Part shown: piece after piece, positions 39,101 to 51,168 of the stretch | How the letters are laid out: each line of letters begins with the position of its first letter | How positions within the stretch are numbered: the stretch's first letter is position 1 | Assembly: GCA_902729315.2 (NCBI GenBank) | Contig: LR746271.1 | Coordinates: 3,432,001-3,496,000 of the forward strand | DNA length: 64,000 bases | Source: Spirodela intermedia | Lineage: Eukaryota; Streptophyta; Magnoliopsida; Alismatales; Araceae | Direction: 5' to 3' | Position numbers and translations under genes: made by a program | Notes under the pieces: generated by a model | What the model saw: the letters and a program-made list of their open reading frames with translations, nothing else | Databases searched by the model: none | Told to the model about the DNA's origin: nothing

Positions 39101-40288
39101 ATGTCACTTTAGTGAAGAATGAGGCCCTTCTCTCTTCAAGAGAGATCCTTTTTCCTCCTCTTTTAAGGTGAAATAGGCATGAATCTGTTTCCTTAATTAT
39201 CTCTAACATACAACCTAACAAATTGGATCAGATAAGGAAAGGATTAAAACCCAGCAGTCGGCTATTATTCCCTCTCATTTTTGTGGACATTCTATTTTTT
39301 GTTGCCCATCTGATGTGGCTTAATGATATGGCATTTAATGGTTGCCACATGAGCTTGCTGACCAGTCAAAATCATGGATTAAAGCCTCTTCTTATGCTGA
39401 CATGGTGGAGAAGGTGTGAAGCTTAATCAATGAGTCTTGGCCTACTTTCCAAATGCTCCAACCCAACTCTAGATAATTCTCAGAAGACCACAAAAAATAA
39501 AGTTCAATATCTAACTTCATGAACACATTCTTGGCAAATATAAAATTCATCTCAAGGGCATAGACCTTGGGTAATTATATTAACACATTTACTGAGAAGA
39601 TGAAAATTAATGTATGAATATAAATCATCCAAAGGGCAAGTTCAATCATAAGTTTTTATATATTATTCAACACATTAGTATATTCTAATTAAAATATATT
39701 TATTTTAACATAAATTCATTTTACCATTACATAATATTACATGTTTATCATGTAAAATTAGAGTGTTATCACTATCTCCCACCTCCAAGAGTCTCTAAGA
39801 CATCTCCCTCATTATCCAAGAAACTCAATTGTTCTCCATACTTTTGAGCACTTGCAACACCAAAAGATCAAATGATTCTTAATTTCTTTTAAGGTGTCAT
39901 CATTCTCCACCTTCTTCCATCACGCTCCTCCATCATATATGAAGGCATCATTACATTTGAGTTAAATATTCCTTACTAATAATTCTAGTACTTTAATGAA
40001 AACATGAAGAAACTCATGGGAGAGAAACTATCATCTGTTAAAAAGGTTGGCTAGAGCCTTAAATCTAGAGGGTAGATAGATTCATGGAGTCTATTCTATT
40101 AAAATTGCTAAAGAGCCTTTAAATCTAATGAGAAATGATAGATTTACTAAGTGTATGCTATAATAGGAGGTTATAGAGCTTTGAAATCTAATGGGTGATA
40201 TAGACTTGTAGAGTCTATGTTGTAAAGGGTATTGATATGAAAGTGGATGTAAGACAAGATGTTGTGAACTATTATAAAATCATATTTG
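36172..40288. other. AT-rich intergenic DNA, no gene recognised
   Basis: No coding exon was recognised. The open frames at 38653-38859, 38826-39047 and 39223-39426 lack known domains. 'ttaagggggggttgaac' at about 36700 resembles the border text of Copia LTRs but has no supporting partner. The DNA is probably decayed transposon. Confidence 0.4.
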
Positions 40289-40293
40289 ACTCT

Positions 40294-42221
40294 TGATGTG
40301 ACTTAATCATTGCATAATAAATCACAAATTTAAAATTTATAAAACTAAAATATATTAATTTTTAAAATTTTAAAATATTTTAAAACAAATAAATCAATTA
40401 TAATTTAATAAAAGGTTTCAAAAATAATTATAAATCTTTAAGTCAATCACAGGAATGTAATATAATATTATATAATATTTAAAAAAATCACAAATAATAT
40501 GATTTTTTATGAATTTTAGAACTAAAAACTAAAAATAAAATATATTTAAAATTCATGAAAAAGAAAAATAAAGGTGTAGACATCAAAAGGACATCAATGC
40601 TTGATGAATGTAAATCAGGCGAAAATAGAGTTTTGTCCGGTAATTCTTATGTAAGTAATTATAAATATTAATTGGTCAAAATTAAGATCTATAAAAGTTA
40701 GAAGAATTATAATTGAATAAAGAATAATTTAAAAACTTAAAATCACACAACTAAATAAAGTAAAAATTAAGTTAAAAGTAAAAAAGGTAGAGTTTCAACC
40801 TCACAAATAATAATTGTCAAAATTCTATTTTTCAAGATGGTTATCATGCGATGTCCATGGCCTCAAAGGCTCTTCCTGGACATGAATGACTTGAGAATTC
40901 CTTAGATCTCCTTTCAAAATTTAGAAAATGATGACAAAAGTTAGATTACTTAAAAATAATAAAATAGAGTTACGACACTACAGCGGTGATGCGTTGACAA
41001 TGCGTCTGAATGTTAAGCATTCGAGAAGATTATCGTGCAATGTCCACAGCTTCAAAGGCTCTCCTTAGAAAGATGACATAGGCAATCTCTAGATCTTCTT
41101 GTGAAGTTTAGAAATCAATGAAATAGGTCGTTGAGTAATCTCTAGTAGTTGTCACCTGGCAGAATAGAAAAACAATGACTTTACGACTCTCTAACGATTG
41201 TCACCTGATAGAGATAAATTAGATGGTGTGGCGCATCTTAAGAAGCTTCATCCTCATGTCCCACAACAAGAGGAGGCTCTTCATCACATCTAATACACTC
41301 TTAGAAGGTGACAACTTGTCGTCTCTTGATAAATCACCTTTTTCTCGATGATGATTTATTTGTTGATCAATCGAAGAAGATTTACTCACTAGATTTATGA
41401 TCTTTTTATTTAGAATCATTCAAAAATTTTAACAACAATGATATGTGAATCACGATGATGAGATTTTCACTAACGATATTGAGTGATTTTGACAACTTAA
41501 TCATTCACCAAAAATTTACAAGAAAATCATAATTTAATCAGATAAAAATATGAGTTTTAGCTGTGATAAGATTTGAACCCTCGTTAGTCACTTACCTACA
41601 TGAGAGAATGTGAAATAAGTACATGAATATCCTTATAAAATGATGTCATCAAGGTACTTCTATCTAATAAAAAAGAGATATTTGATGTAAAAAAATTATT
41701 AAAATATTATAGAGAAGATGTGATTGTCATTTTAGTCCCACATTAGTTATATGTTAAATTTTGAGGCAGATACATAGTAATATGAGATTTAGTAATCAAT
41801 GAGTTCATTTCTCACGTATGTACGACCACTTCTTGCCCTACACCTAGCTGGCCACTACTGACGTGGAAGGAGAATGATGCACATGTCCCCTACTTGTTCA
41901 TCCTTAGCTACTCAAACCCACTACTCGTGGCTCCACCTGATTGTGTTTCTGACCTGCTTGAGGCTCAATTGGCCAATTGTCCATCCCAATAGAAAAAATG
42001 GGTTCCCCTCTTTTTCTTTTTCTTTTTTATTATTTTTCTTTATTTATTTTAAAAAATATTTATAAAAATTATATAAAATCACATAATTAGCCAAAAAAAT
42101 AGATTTATAAACTAAAAACTAATTTTCATAATTTCACATAAATATAAGTCCATTTATCATGATTTAAGACTAAAAATATATTATTTATTCATTATTAACT
42201 CATGATAATGAAGATTTATCA
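40294..42221 (-). mobile_element. Solo LTR, long subfamily, with perfect target-site duplication ACTCT
   Basis: The 1928-bp LTR runs from TGATGTGACTTAATC to GAAGATTTATCA on the plus strand. ACTCT flanks it at 40289-40293 and 42222-42226. Like the 8227-10155 copy it carries the internal tandem duplication: 'gtagagttt' near 40787 and 'atagagtta' near 40964, about 175 bp apart. CpG sites are heavily decayed to TpG/CpA. No internal region adjoins. Confidence 0.9.
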
Positions 42222-42226
42222 ACTCT

Positions 42227-43598
42227 CTTATTAATCTTATCAAATTTATCAAAGGAAAAGATTTTCAGGATATTGAATAAGAAAAGGATAAGTAATACCA
42301 CAAGGATCAATTTACCCCCCCCCCTAAGTTGTGTCTAGCTAAACTATTGCTCAGCATTTGTCATGAGTCATTAGACTGTCATCCTAATTTTGACTTTTCT
42401 CATATTGATCATGTGTCTGATGAATCTTATTTGTCACTTAATTTTATGTCATATCCAAGTGTTACTTATTGAGTAGTATTTGCCACATATCAAGATGTGA
42501 TGGCCTGGTCAAGAGTTCATCATTCTTTATCTTTTAATTGAGAATGGGTCAACACAAATTCTTGTATCAACTTAGAATCCCTTCTATTTTTATTTCTTCT
42601 GAGTTGTTTCACTCTAATTTGATGTGGATACATTTCTTGACATCGTAATTCTTCATTTGAGTCCTAACGATTATGTTTCTATAAGATACAAGATGATATA
42701 AATATTTGGACTTCAATTGGAAGACTAGAGCATTATAATATAATTCACACAATTTTTTGTTATAGATGTGTTTATAATTTCTGTTTTAACATCAAAATTG
42801 TTATCCCAACATAATTGACCTAAAGTAAATAATCTCAAAAAAGTTAAAAAAAAAATTGATCAAATTTTTTATCTTATGATGTTTAATTCAGCATATAGGT
42901 TAGAAGTTCTTGAGCATTAATGTTCAGAATGATTAGTTTGACTATACACATTACACTAGTTCAAATTTTTATTTTAATATTTAAGTAATGATATGATTTA
43001 TCAATCATCAGTTAAATATATTAATCATCAAAATAGTTTGTTGAATTTGATTGAATGCTCAATTAGAATATTCACTTGGGTGCAAAACAATTTGACCAGC
43101 CTACTAAAAGTTGCCTTAAAACTATCAAATTAAAATTTTAAAATGTTATTTTAACTAACTTGATCATCATAATTATGGTAAATCACTATTTGGAAATAAA
43201 ATTGATAAAAAGTCTCTTACTTAAAGAATAAATACAAATCTGATTCTATCATTAAAAATAAAATTGGACCTAAACTTTGGTCATTAATATGGCTATACAT
43301 TTTCTTATTACACCCTTCTAACACTAACCCTTCAAAAGGGATATAATACCACATCTAGGAAGTGTAATATTGTAAGGACAGAATAATGTTAGTTACAATC
43401 ACATTTCTGTGTTTAGTTGGTTGACCCATGATGACTTGCTTGCGATTGAAGTGACTTGTGTTGTGCCTGTTGGTTTCCTTTGTGTTCTATCTATGAAGGC
43501 TCGGAATGCCGAAAACTAAGTCGATTAGAGTACAGCAAGCTTAAGTGACTTTAAAGTTCCCTATAATGAATAATATTCTTGGGTGCCAAAGATATAAT
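42227..43598. other. AT-rich intergenic DNA, no gene seen
   Basis: A C homopolymer of about 10 bases lies near 42308. No coding exon or element end was identified before the LTR at 43608. Confidence 0.4.
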
Positions 43599-43607
43599 GA
43601 GGCCTAC

Positions 43608-45251
43608 TGATAAGTCTTCATTATCATGAGTTAATAATTAGTAAATAATATAGTTTTAGCCTTAACTCATGATAAATAAACTTATATTTGTGTTAAAGTG
43701 TGAAAAGTGGTTTTCAGTTGATTAATGTGAAATTTTGGGTAATTATGTGATTTTAAATGAATTTATATGATTTTTACAGTCTTACTTTTGAGATAAATAA
43801 AGAAAAAGAAATAAAAAATAAAGAAAAGACAAAACGAGGGGGGGACCCGCCGGCCAGCCGGGCCCGCAAGCAGGTCGGAAGCTCAGTCGGGGAGTAGCCG
43901 CGAGCAAGAGCTCGAGCGGCTCGGACCGATAGGGGCACGTGTGCGCCACTCCCCTTCCACGTGACCGGTGGCCAGCCGGCTGTGGGGCAAGGAGTGGTCG
44001 TACACACGAGAGAAGGAACTTTGCTTACAAATGTAACATTACTATATATTCGCCCGAAAAATCGGCGCACAACCGATGTGGGACTAAACCCGTCACACCT
44101 TCCTCAAAAGGGGCGGACAACCGGCGCGGGTTCGAATCCTCCCAAAGTCAAAATTCATATATTTTTATCTGATTATCGCGACTTTCCTGCAGATCGTCGG
44201 TGAAGGATTAAGCAATGAGAATCGCTGGATCATCGGCGAAAATCTCGTCAACACGATTCACGGAGCATTGCTACTAAAATTGCTGAACGATTCGCGATAA
44301 AAGGATCGCAAATTCATCGAGTAAATCATCTCCGATTGATCGACGAACAAGCCGTCGTTGGGAAGAGGACGATCCACCAGGAGACGAGTCGCCACCTCCT
44401 GAGAGCGTACCGGATGCGATGAAGAGCCTCATCTTGCTGCACGGACTTGAGGATGAAGCTCCCTAACACGCACCCCACCTCCATCCAGCTCCTCTCCGTC
44501 GGGTGACAGCCGCCGGAGAGCCGCAAAGTCGTTGTTTTTCCGCTCCGCCGGGTGACAACCGTCGAAGACGACTCGACGACCCATTTCATTAATCTCTAGA
44601 CTTTGCGAGAAGATCTAGAGATTGCCCACGTCGTCTTTGTCCAAAGAGAGCCTTCGAGGCCGTGGACACTGCACGACGATCCTCCCGAATGCTCAAGATT
44701 CTGGTGCATCGCCGACGCATTGTTGTCGCGATGCCGAAACTCTGTTTTCCTGCTTTTAACTTACTTTACACTTCATTTAGTGATACTTTTTGTGATTTTA
44801 ATTTACCAAAATATACTTTGTTCTATTACGATTCTTCTTGCTTTTACAGATCTTAATTTGATTAATTAAATCGTTTGTAATCACTTACGTAAGAACCGTC
44901 GGGCAGAACTATATTTCCGCCCAATTCGCATTCGCCAGGCACTGACGTCATCCTGACGTCTGCACCCTTATTTCCTTTTTTTTCGTGAATTCAAAAATAT
45001 ATTTCCTTTTCATTTCTTAGTATAAAATTCATAGAAAATAGTATTCTTTGAGAAAAATTCTGAATAATTACCAGATATTATATTACATTCTTGTGATCGA
45101 CTTAGAAAATTGCCGCTATTTTTGTAAGTTTTATGGAATTATAATTGATATATTTATTCAAAAATACTTCTAAATATCTAAAAATTCATATTTTTTAGTT
45201 TTATAAATTTAATATTTGTGTGATTTAATATACAACGACTAAGTCACGTCA
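43608..45251 (+). mobile_element. CpG-rich, best-preserved LTR copy (solo-like)
   Basis: The LTR (1644 bp) runs from TGATAAGTC to CACGTCA. The terminal stem-loop arms are at 43610-43634 and 43662-43685. A TATA box (TATATATT) is at 44043-44050 in the U3 region, followed by 'gatgtgggactaaa'. The conserved box B-like GGGTTCGAATCC is near 44118. Paired TGACGTC motifs lie at 44943-44960, and TTACGTAA at 44885-44892. It keeps many CpG sites that other copies have lost. No 5-bp target-site duplication adjoins; instead GAGGCCTAC occurs at 43599-43607 and 45260-45268, with eight extra bases before the right copy. Confidence 0.85.
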
Positions 45252-46051
45252 TAAGTTTTGAGGCCTACTCATAGAAAAATGACATTTTTTCTGTCCAATT
45301 AAGTGGGCATAGATAAATGTTGAAAGTTTTGAATGTAGTACTCTATTTCTTCAATTGAATCAATAACATAAGTTATATGGCAAAAATCACTTTTGTATAT
45401 CAAGGTGTCTATGAGTATTTTGATTTTTTTGATTGGCTATGGGACAAGATCATTAAAAATACATTTAATAAATGAACATCCCACAAAAATTGCACAATGA
45501 AATTCAAAGATTTCAATTTTTAACAGTGTCTACAAGATTATTTTATATTTTTTGAAGTTTATATTCAAGTGTTGATGTGATAGCAAACAACTCAATTTTC
45601 AGTCATTCTAAAAATGATCATTGAATGACCACACCTCAACATATAAAAATAATGCTTTCCTTCACACTAGAAGGAGAGAAGAGAGAGAGACACACACACA
45701 CAACATCCATATACCCCCTTCTAAGAAGTTCACATGAGTTTGCATGCAAATTGATCACCGTAAAGAAAGACAACTCTTAGGAAGTATTCAAACTCTTTCT
45801 TGATACTAGTTGCTTCCAAACCTTTGATAAAATAAATGAAATCAAAGTTATGAGCTTACTCTATGAAACCTTCATTGTTGATTTAATTGTATTGAAATAT
45901 TATCATACCTAGGTTGATTTACTGCCAAAACACTATGAGAGAAGCTAGGTGTGATCTGGTTGCCTAACCTAGAGATGTGAATCTAAAAAGACATTAACGG
46001 GATATTTATCCAATTGGCTTCTTAGGGCTACAAATTTGAAAAAGTAGTTAG
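45252..46051. other. Spacer between two LTR copies, no gene
   Basis: 800 bp of AT-rich DNA with a GA/CA microsatellite near 45672-45702. No primer binding site or gag/pol similarity is seen after the left LTR, and no target-site duplication unites the two LTRs, so they are separate insertions rather than one short element. Confidence 0.55.
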
Positions 46052-46056
46052 GTGCT

Positions 46057-47712
46057 TGATAAGTCTTTATTATCATGAGTTAATAGTTAATAAATAATAT
46101 AGTTTTTATCTTAACTCATGATAAATAGACTTATATTTGTGTTAAATTGTGAAAAGTAGTTTGCAATTGATTAATATAAATTTTTGGCTAATTATGTGAT
46201 TTATGTGATTTTATATAATTTTTATAATCCTATTTTTGAGATAAATAAAGAAAAATAAATTTTAAAAAAAGATAGAAAAAAGAGGGGGACTTGCCAACTA
46301 GCCGGGCCCACAAGTGGGTCAAAAGTGCAATCAGGCAGAGCCATAAGTAGAGGCTTAAGCGACTATGGACCGATAGAGGCATGTGTTCACCACTCCCCTT
46401 CCACGTCACTGATGATCAATTGACTCTAGGGTAAGGGGTGGTCGTACATTGGAGAAAGGGACTCATTGTTTCTAAATGTAGGATTACTATATATTCATCC
46501 AAAACTTCAGCATACAATCAATGTGGGACTAAACCCCTTTCTCGGAATGATTTTGATTATTTTAATACCTAAAATATCCCTTAGTTATAACACGAATATA
46601 CCATGATGATGTCACTTCATAAAGATATTATAGTATTTATTTTAATCTCTCTTATGCAGATGAGCGACTAACGCGAGTTCAAATCCTACTAGAGCCAAAA
46701 CTCATATTTTTATCTGATTAAATCGCAATTTTCTTATAGATCACCAGTGAAAGATTAAGCCACCAAAATCACTTGATCATTAGTGAAAATCTCGTCAACA
46801 CGATTCACGGAGCATTATTACTAAAATTACTAAAGGATTCATGATAAAAAGATCGTCAATCCATCAAGTAAATTATCTCTAATTAATCTGCAAACAAGCC
46901 GTCGTCAAAAAGAGGACGATCCGTCAGGAGATTAGTTGCCACCTCCTAAGAACGTACCGAATGCAATGAAGAGCCTCCTCTTACTGTGTGAACCTGAGGA
47001 TAAAGCTCCCTGACACGAATCCTACCTCATCTAACTCCTCTTTGTCGAGTGACAGTCACTAGAGAGCCGCAAAATTATTATTTTTCAGCTCTACTAGGTG
47101 ACAGCCATCGGAGATGATTCAACAACCCATTTTATTGATCTCTAGACTTTGTAAGAAGATCTAAAGATTACTCACGTCGTCCTTGTCCAAGAGAAACCTT
47201 CGAGGTCGTGGACACTGCACGACAATCCTCACAAACACTCAAGATTTCGGTGCATCATTGACACATTGTCAAAACGTAACGTTAGAATTTTGTTTTCTAC
47301 TTTCAACTTAATTTTTGCTTCATTTAGTGATAATTTGTGTGATTTAGATCTACCAAACTATTTTTCATTCAATTGCAATTCTTTCGCTTTTGTAAAAATC
47401 ATCAAGCAAAACTCTATTTCCATCCGATTCACGTTTGTCAGGCGCTCACGTCATCTTGACGTCCACACCCCTTTTTTTATGAATTTTAAATATATTTTAT
47501 TTTCATTTACTTGAAGAAAATTCTAAAAAATTACTTGATATTATATTACATCCTTGTAATTGACTTGAACATTTTCCATTATTTTTAGAACTTTTATTAA
47601 ATTATAATTAATATTTTATTCAGAAATATTTATAAATATTTAAAATTAGTATTTTCTAATTTTATAAATTTTAAATTTGCCTGATTTATTATACAACGAC
47701 TGAGTCACGTCA
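46057..47712 (+). mobile_element. Solo LTR with near-perfect target-site duplication GTGCT/GTGTT
   Basis: The 1656-bp LTR runs from TGATAAGTC to CACGTCA in the same orientation as the 43608 copy. Flanking GTGCT (46052-46056) and GTGTT (47713-47717) differ at one base, as expected for an old duplication. It contains the decayed forms of the same internal blocks: 'gcccacaagtgggtc', a 'tatatattc' TATA region near 46491, and 'gttcaaatcc' near 46678. Confidence 0.88.
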
Positions 47713-48150
47713 GTGTTCCTCTAATTTTGCCATCTAAAGTTGTGAAATAATGAAAAGGTTTTGAGATGAAATTTTTGAGTCAATCAAAGATGCTAAATCC
47801 AATGAAAGTTACCTAGAGCTTATATGTTCAATATAATTCATTAAACGTTTAGAAAACCTTAAGGCCATGGTCTTTAGATGCTAGAGGATGCTAGGTGGGC
47901 CAAACCACCATAATCTCTAGGATGAAAAAATTTGACCAAAATTTTCAATAAAATAAGTAAAGTAAAAATGACCAATTCACCCCTCTTCTTAGTTAATCAC
48001 ACTATTTTGCTACAACCAAAACTTTCACAAACTATCTATGTAAATGACTTCCCATTATGTCCCTCTAACTTTATTTTTTAGTACAACTATTAAACATCAA
48101 AGCACCAACCATTATTACCTTTTAATTTAACTTTCACTATTATTTTTTGA

Positions 48151-48790
48151 ACTTCGAAAGGAGATCTAGTGAATGCTCAAGTCGTCCATATCTAAAGAGA
48201 GCTTTTGAGGTCATAGACATTGTTTGATGAACCCTTTCGAACACACAAAATTCCGGCGATTGCTGTCACAAGACCATAACTCTGTCTTTCTTGTTTTCAA
48301 CTTAACTTTCACTTCATTCAATGATAATTTGTGTGATTTAAATTTTACAAAATATTTTTCATTCAATTATGATTCTTCTAGCTTTTATAGATCTTAATTT
48401 GACTAATTAAATCGTCTGTAATAGCTTACGTAAGAATCACTAGGTGAAACTCTGTTTCCATCCGATTCATATTCATTGGGGGCGTTGACATCATCCTGAC
48501 GTCTATACTCATTATTTTCTTTTTTCGTGAATTTTAAATATTTTTATTTTTATTTTTTAGTCTAAAATTCAAAAAAAATCATATTCTTTGTGAAAAGTTC
48601 TGAAATATATCAGATATTATATTACATCCTTGTGATCAATCTGAAAAATTATCACTACTTTTGAAACTTTTATTAAATTATAATTGATATATTTGTCCAA
48701 AAATATTTTTAAATATTTAAATATTAATAATTTCTAGTTTTATAAATTTTAAATTTATGTGATTTACTATATAATGACTAAACTACATCA
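48151..48790 (+). mobile_element. 5'-truncated LTR fragment of the same family
   Basis: From 'aacttcgaaaggagatctag' (matching 'actttgcgagaagatctag' at about 44600) it follows the LTR order to the end 'aatgactaaactacatca'. U3 and the TATA region are missing. The 438 bp between 47713 and 48150 shows nothing recognisable. Confidence 0.8.
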
Positions 48791-50859
48791 GGTAACAGGG
48801 CATATCTTGACAAATTATAAAATCAAAGTAATATCAGAAATTTCTAGAATGTCATGCCTATAAAATGACCCAATCAAAAAAGTAATCAATTTGACCACTT
48901 GAATGTGCATAAATTATCACCCATGTGTCAATGTAAACAATCTTTGACTAATCAAATCTAAACATACATTTTTTAAAACTTTCTCTCAAATACCTACCAA
49001 TAGTAACACTTGTCAAAATTTCATAAAATGTTCAATTGCCAACTAGATTGAAAGGTTTCACCATTTTAGCATCAAGATTGAAGTGGAAGTTTTTTATATT
49101 TCATATTTTGTGAAGGCACTCTAAAGAGTCATTGTAATCAGGAAAGAAAAGTAAGTGAATTAGTGCTTAATGTGAGCTAGACCCATGAATTTGATAGTAT
49201 AAAGTTATTTCTTGATCCCATAAAGATTCAATTGTAAGTTTTTGATGGAGAATAGTGGAAAGTAAAGTTTTTGATAGAGAAAGAAAGAACCACTTTATAT
49301 CCTAACATTCTACTCATAAAAAAGGCGTATTGATCCTTAATGTTGACCTATGTGTTGATTTAGTCTAGTCAATTAGTGTATCAGCCTAATCCGCTTTGGT
49401 AAACATATAAAAGACTATGTCAACCCACAATATTCAGAATTGGTAGCAATAATTGAAAAATCTGCAAAAATGCTAAAACTTAAAAGAAATAATTCATCTC
49501 TCCGTATTCTTAGTACATAATTTAGCCAAGATTGGGACCAACAATCACAACCTACTGCTATAGATCATTTCAATAAGCTGAAGTATAAGTCTTATCACTA
49601 GTCACTAAGAGCTTTTGATGTGCACAAGAGAGATGTATCTAAAATGTGAAAGGCAAGAAAATTGTACATGAATTAAGTTTCATTTATTTGTTTGAAAAAT
49701 CATGAAAGAGTTAATTATGTTTAGCCTTCCACAAACCATGAAATCTAGCCATAAATCTCCCATCTTTCAAAAGCCATCGTAAGTCCTTGTGAAGTACCAC
49801 AAAAATAGAAATTTGGTCCCTTCATCATTCTATATTACACCTTCGGAACTACCATATTGGTAGTAATAATCTAATTATAGTTAGATCCAATGAAGATTTC
49901 CACAAAAGACTAACTTACCTTTGCGAAAGAAATGAGAACATGTCCCTCTCAATCTAGTATACCTCACTTATATGAAGTGTTGCTACATGTCTCTGCTTTT
50001 CTCAGCCTATGTGCATCAATGTCCCTCCCCCCCCATCTATGTATTCTCACCCATGTTGTGATTGCCCTATCCCACATCCCTCAAAGTGCAGTTGGCCTAT
50101 CCACTTGTCCCCACCCAACTATCACTCTCTCTCTCTCTCCTTGTCTAAAAAGTGGATGCCATTGTGTGATAGAGTATTTTGAGGAATATTCTTGTCAATT
50201 AGGTCAAAAGGCAAATTGTTAATTTCATATACTTTATAGGAACGTACAACATGTGAAAGGCAAGGGATTTATCCCTTGTTCTAATAATTTGTAGAGGCCC
50301 ATACACTAATAACCCCCTCATTAAAATAAGCACAATTTCTCAAGTAAAAGGCCATACTCATTGTATTGCCACCAAAACATTTCCTCCAAAAGTTTCCTTG
50401 TTTGCAGGAGAATAGTATCTTTTCTATGTTTATGATTCCCTTATATAAGTCTATGGACCTTTTTAGGGTGTGGCTCATTTATAGGCAATATGTGAAGACA
50501 AAATAAAACCTATTTAGTAGTGAATTTCACTAAAGGTACTACTTTAGAAGTCTAGAATAAATAAGCATTGTCATTTTAATGTGATCTCTGAGTTAGGGGA
50601 ATAATGTGATGTGAAATGGTATTTTCGTCATTGCAATTATTTTGTTGGTGTTTAAGCATGTTTGACTTTAAAAGTGAATTCAGCACCCCCACCCCCCTCT
50701 TCCCCCCCTTTCCCCATTCTAAAGCATATCGCCACTATAAGATCTCTCCGTTGTGGATCCATGGTTTTTAAGATATTCATCGGCCCAACAAATTTGTAAT
50801 CTTTTTGCCCGAAAAGCTGACGTCAAAAGTAATTGATGACGAAACTCACGAAGGTAGAA
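48791..50859. other. Intergenic DNA upstream of the CCX gene
   Basis: AT-rich with CT patches (about 50125) and C runs (50680-50715). The open frames at 49932-50222 and 50281-50478 have no recognised domain. No gene was seen. Confidence 0.4.
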
Positions 50860-51168
50860 CGAAGGCCCCCCTACTCTCTCTCTCTCTCTCTCTTCTTCGT
50901 CTTCTTCCAAACTCGATCCCCACGGGGTGGGCGGCGAGGAGCGGTGACCGTCGGGAAACTTAAACAGTCTCGCGCCGCCCCTGCCGTCCTCCTTCCGTCG
51001 TCTCCTCCCTGGAGAAGGAGCGGCGTCCCTCTCAGCGCTAGGGATTCGCCGCGAAGTCGGGGAGGGGCCTCCGGCGGCGCCTGAATCGCAGGTTTGCGGC
51101 TTCAGTTCTGGCCGGGAATTCCCAGGAACACGAGGTGCGGTGGCTGGATTTGTGATCGGCGGCGGAGG
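50860..51168 (+). promoter_or_regulatory. Core promoter and 5' leader of the CCX gene
   Basis: A (CT)n patch at 50875-50892, of the pyrimidine-patch type common near plant transcription starts, is followed by a sharp rise in GC and CpG to the ATG. No convincing TATA box was seen close by. The exact start is unknown. A reading frame upstream of the ATG is open from 51094 but begins with TTG, so this stretch is treated as leader. Confidence 0.45.

Noticed and set aside
44095-44150. A functional tRNA gene
   Set aside because: Only the T-arm and part of an acceptor-like end are visible. No D-arm or anticodon arm could be fitted.
43608-47712. A short complete element made of the LTRs at 43608-45251 and 46057-47712
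   Set aside because: The outer flanks do not match, the second LTR has its own duplication (GTGCT/GTGTT), and the 800 bp between them has no primer binding site or polypurine tract.
51094-51168. 25-codon N-terminal extension of the CCX frame
   Set aside because: The frame is open but begins with TTG, not ATG. The first in-frame ATG is 51169, which starts a sensible N-terminus with a signal anchor.
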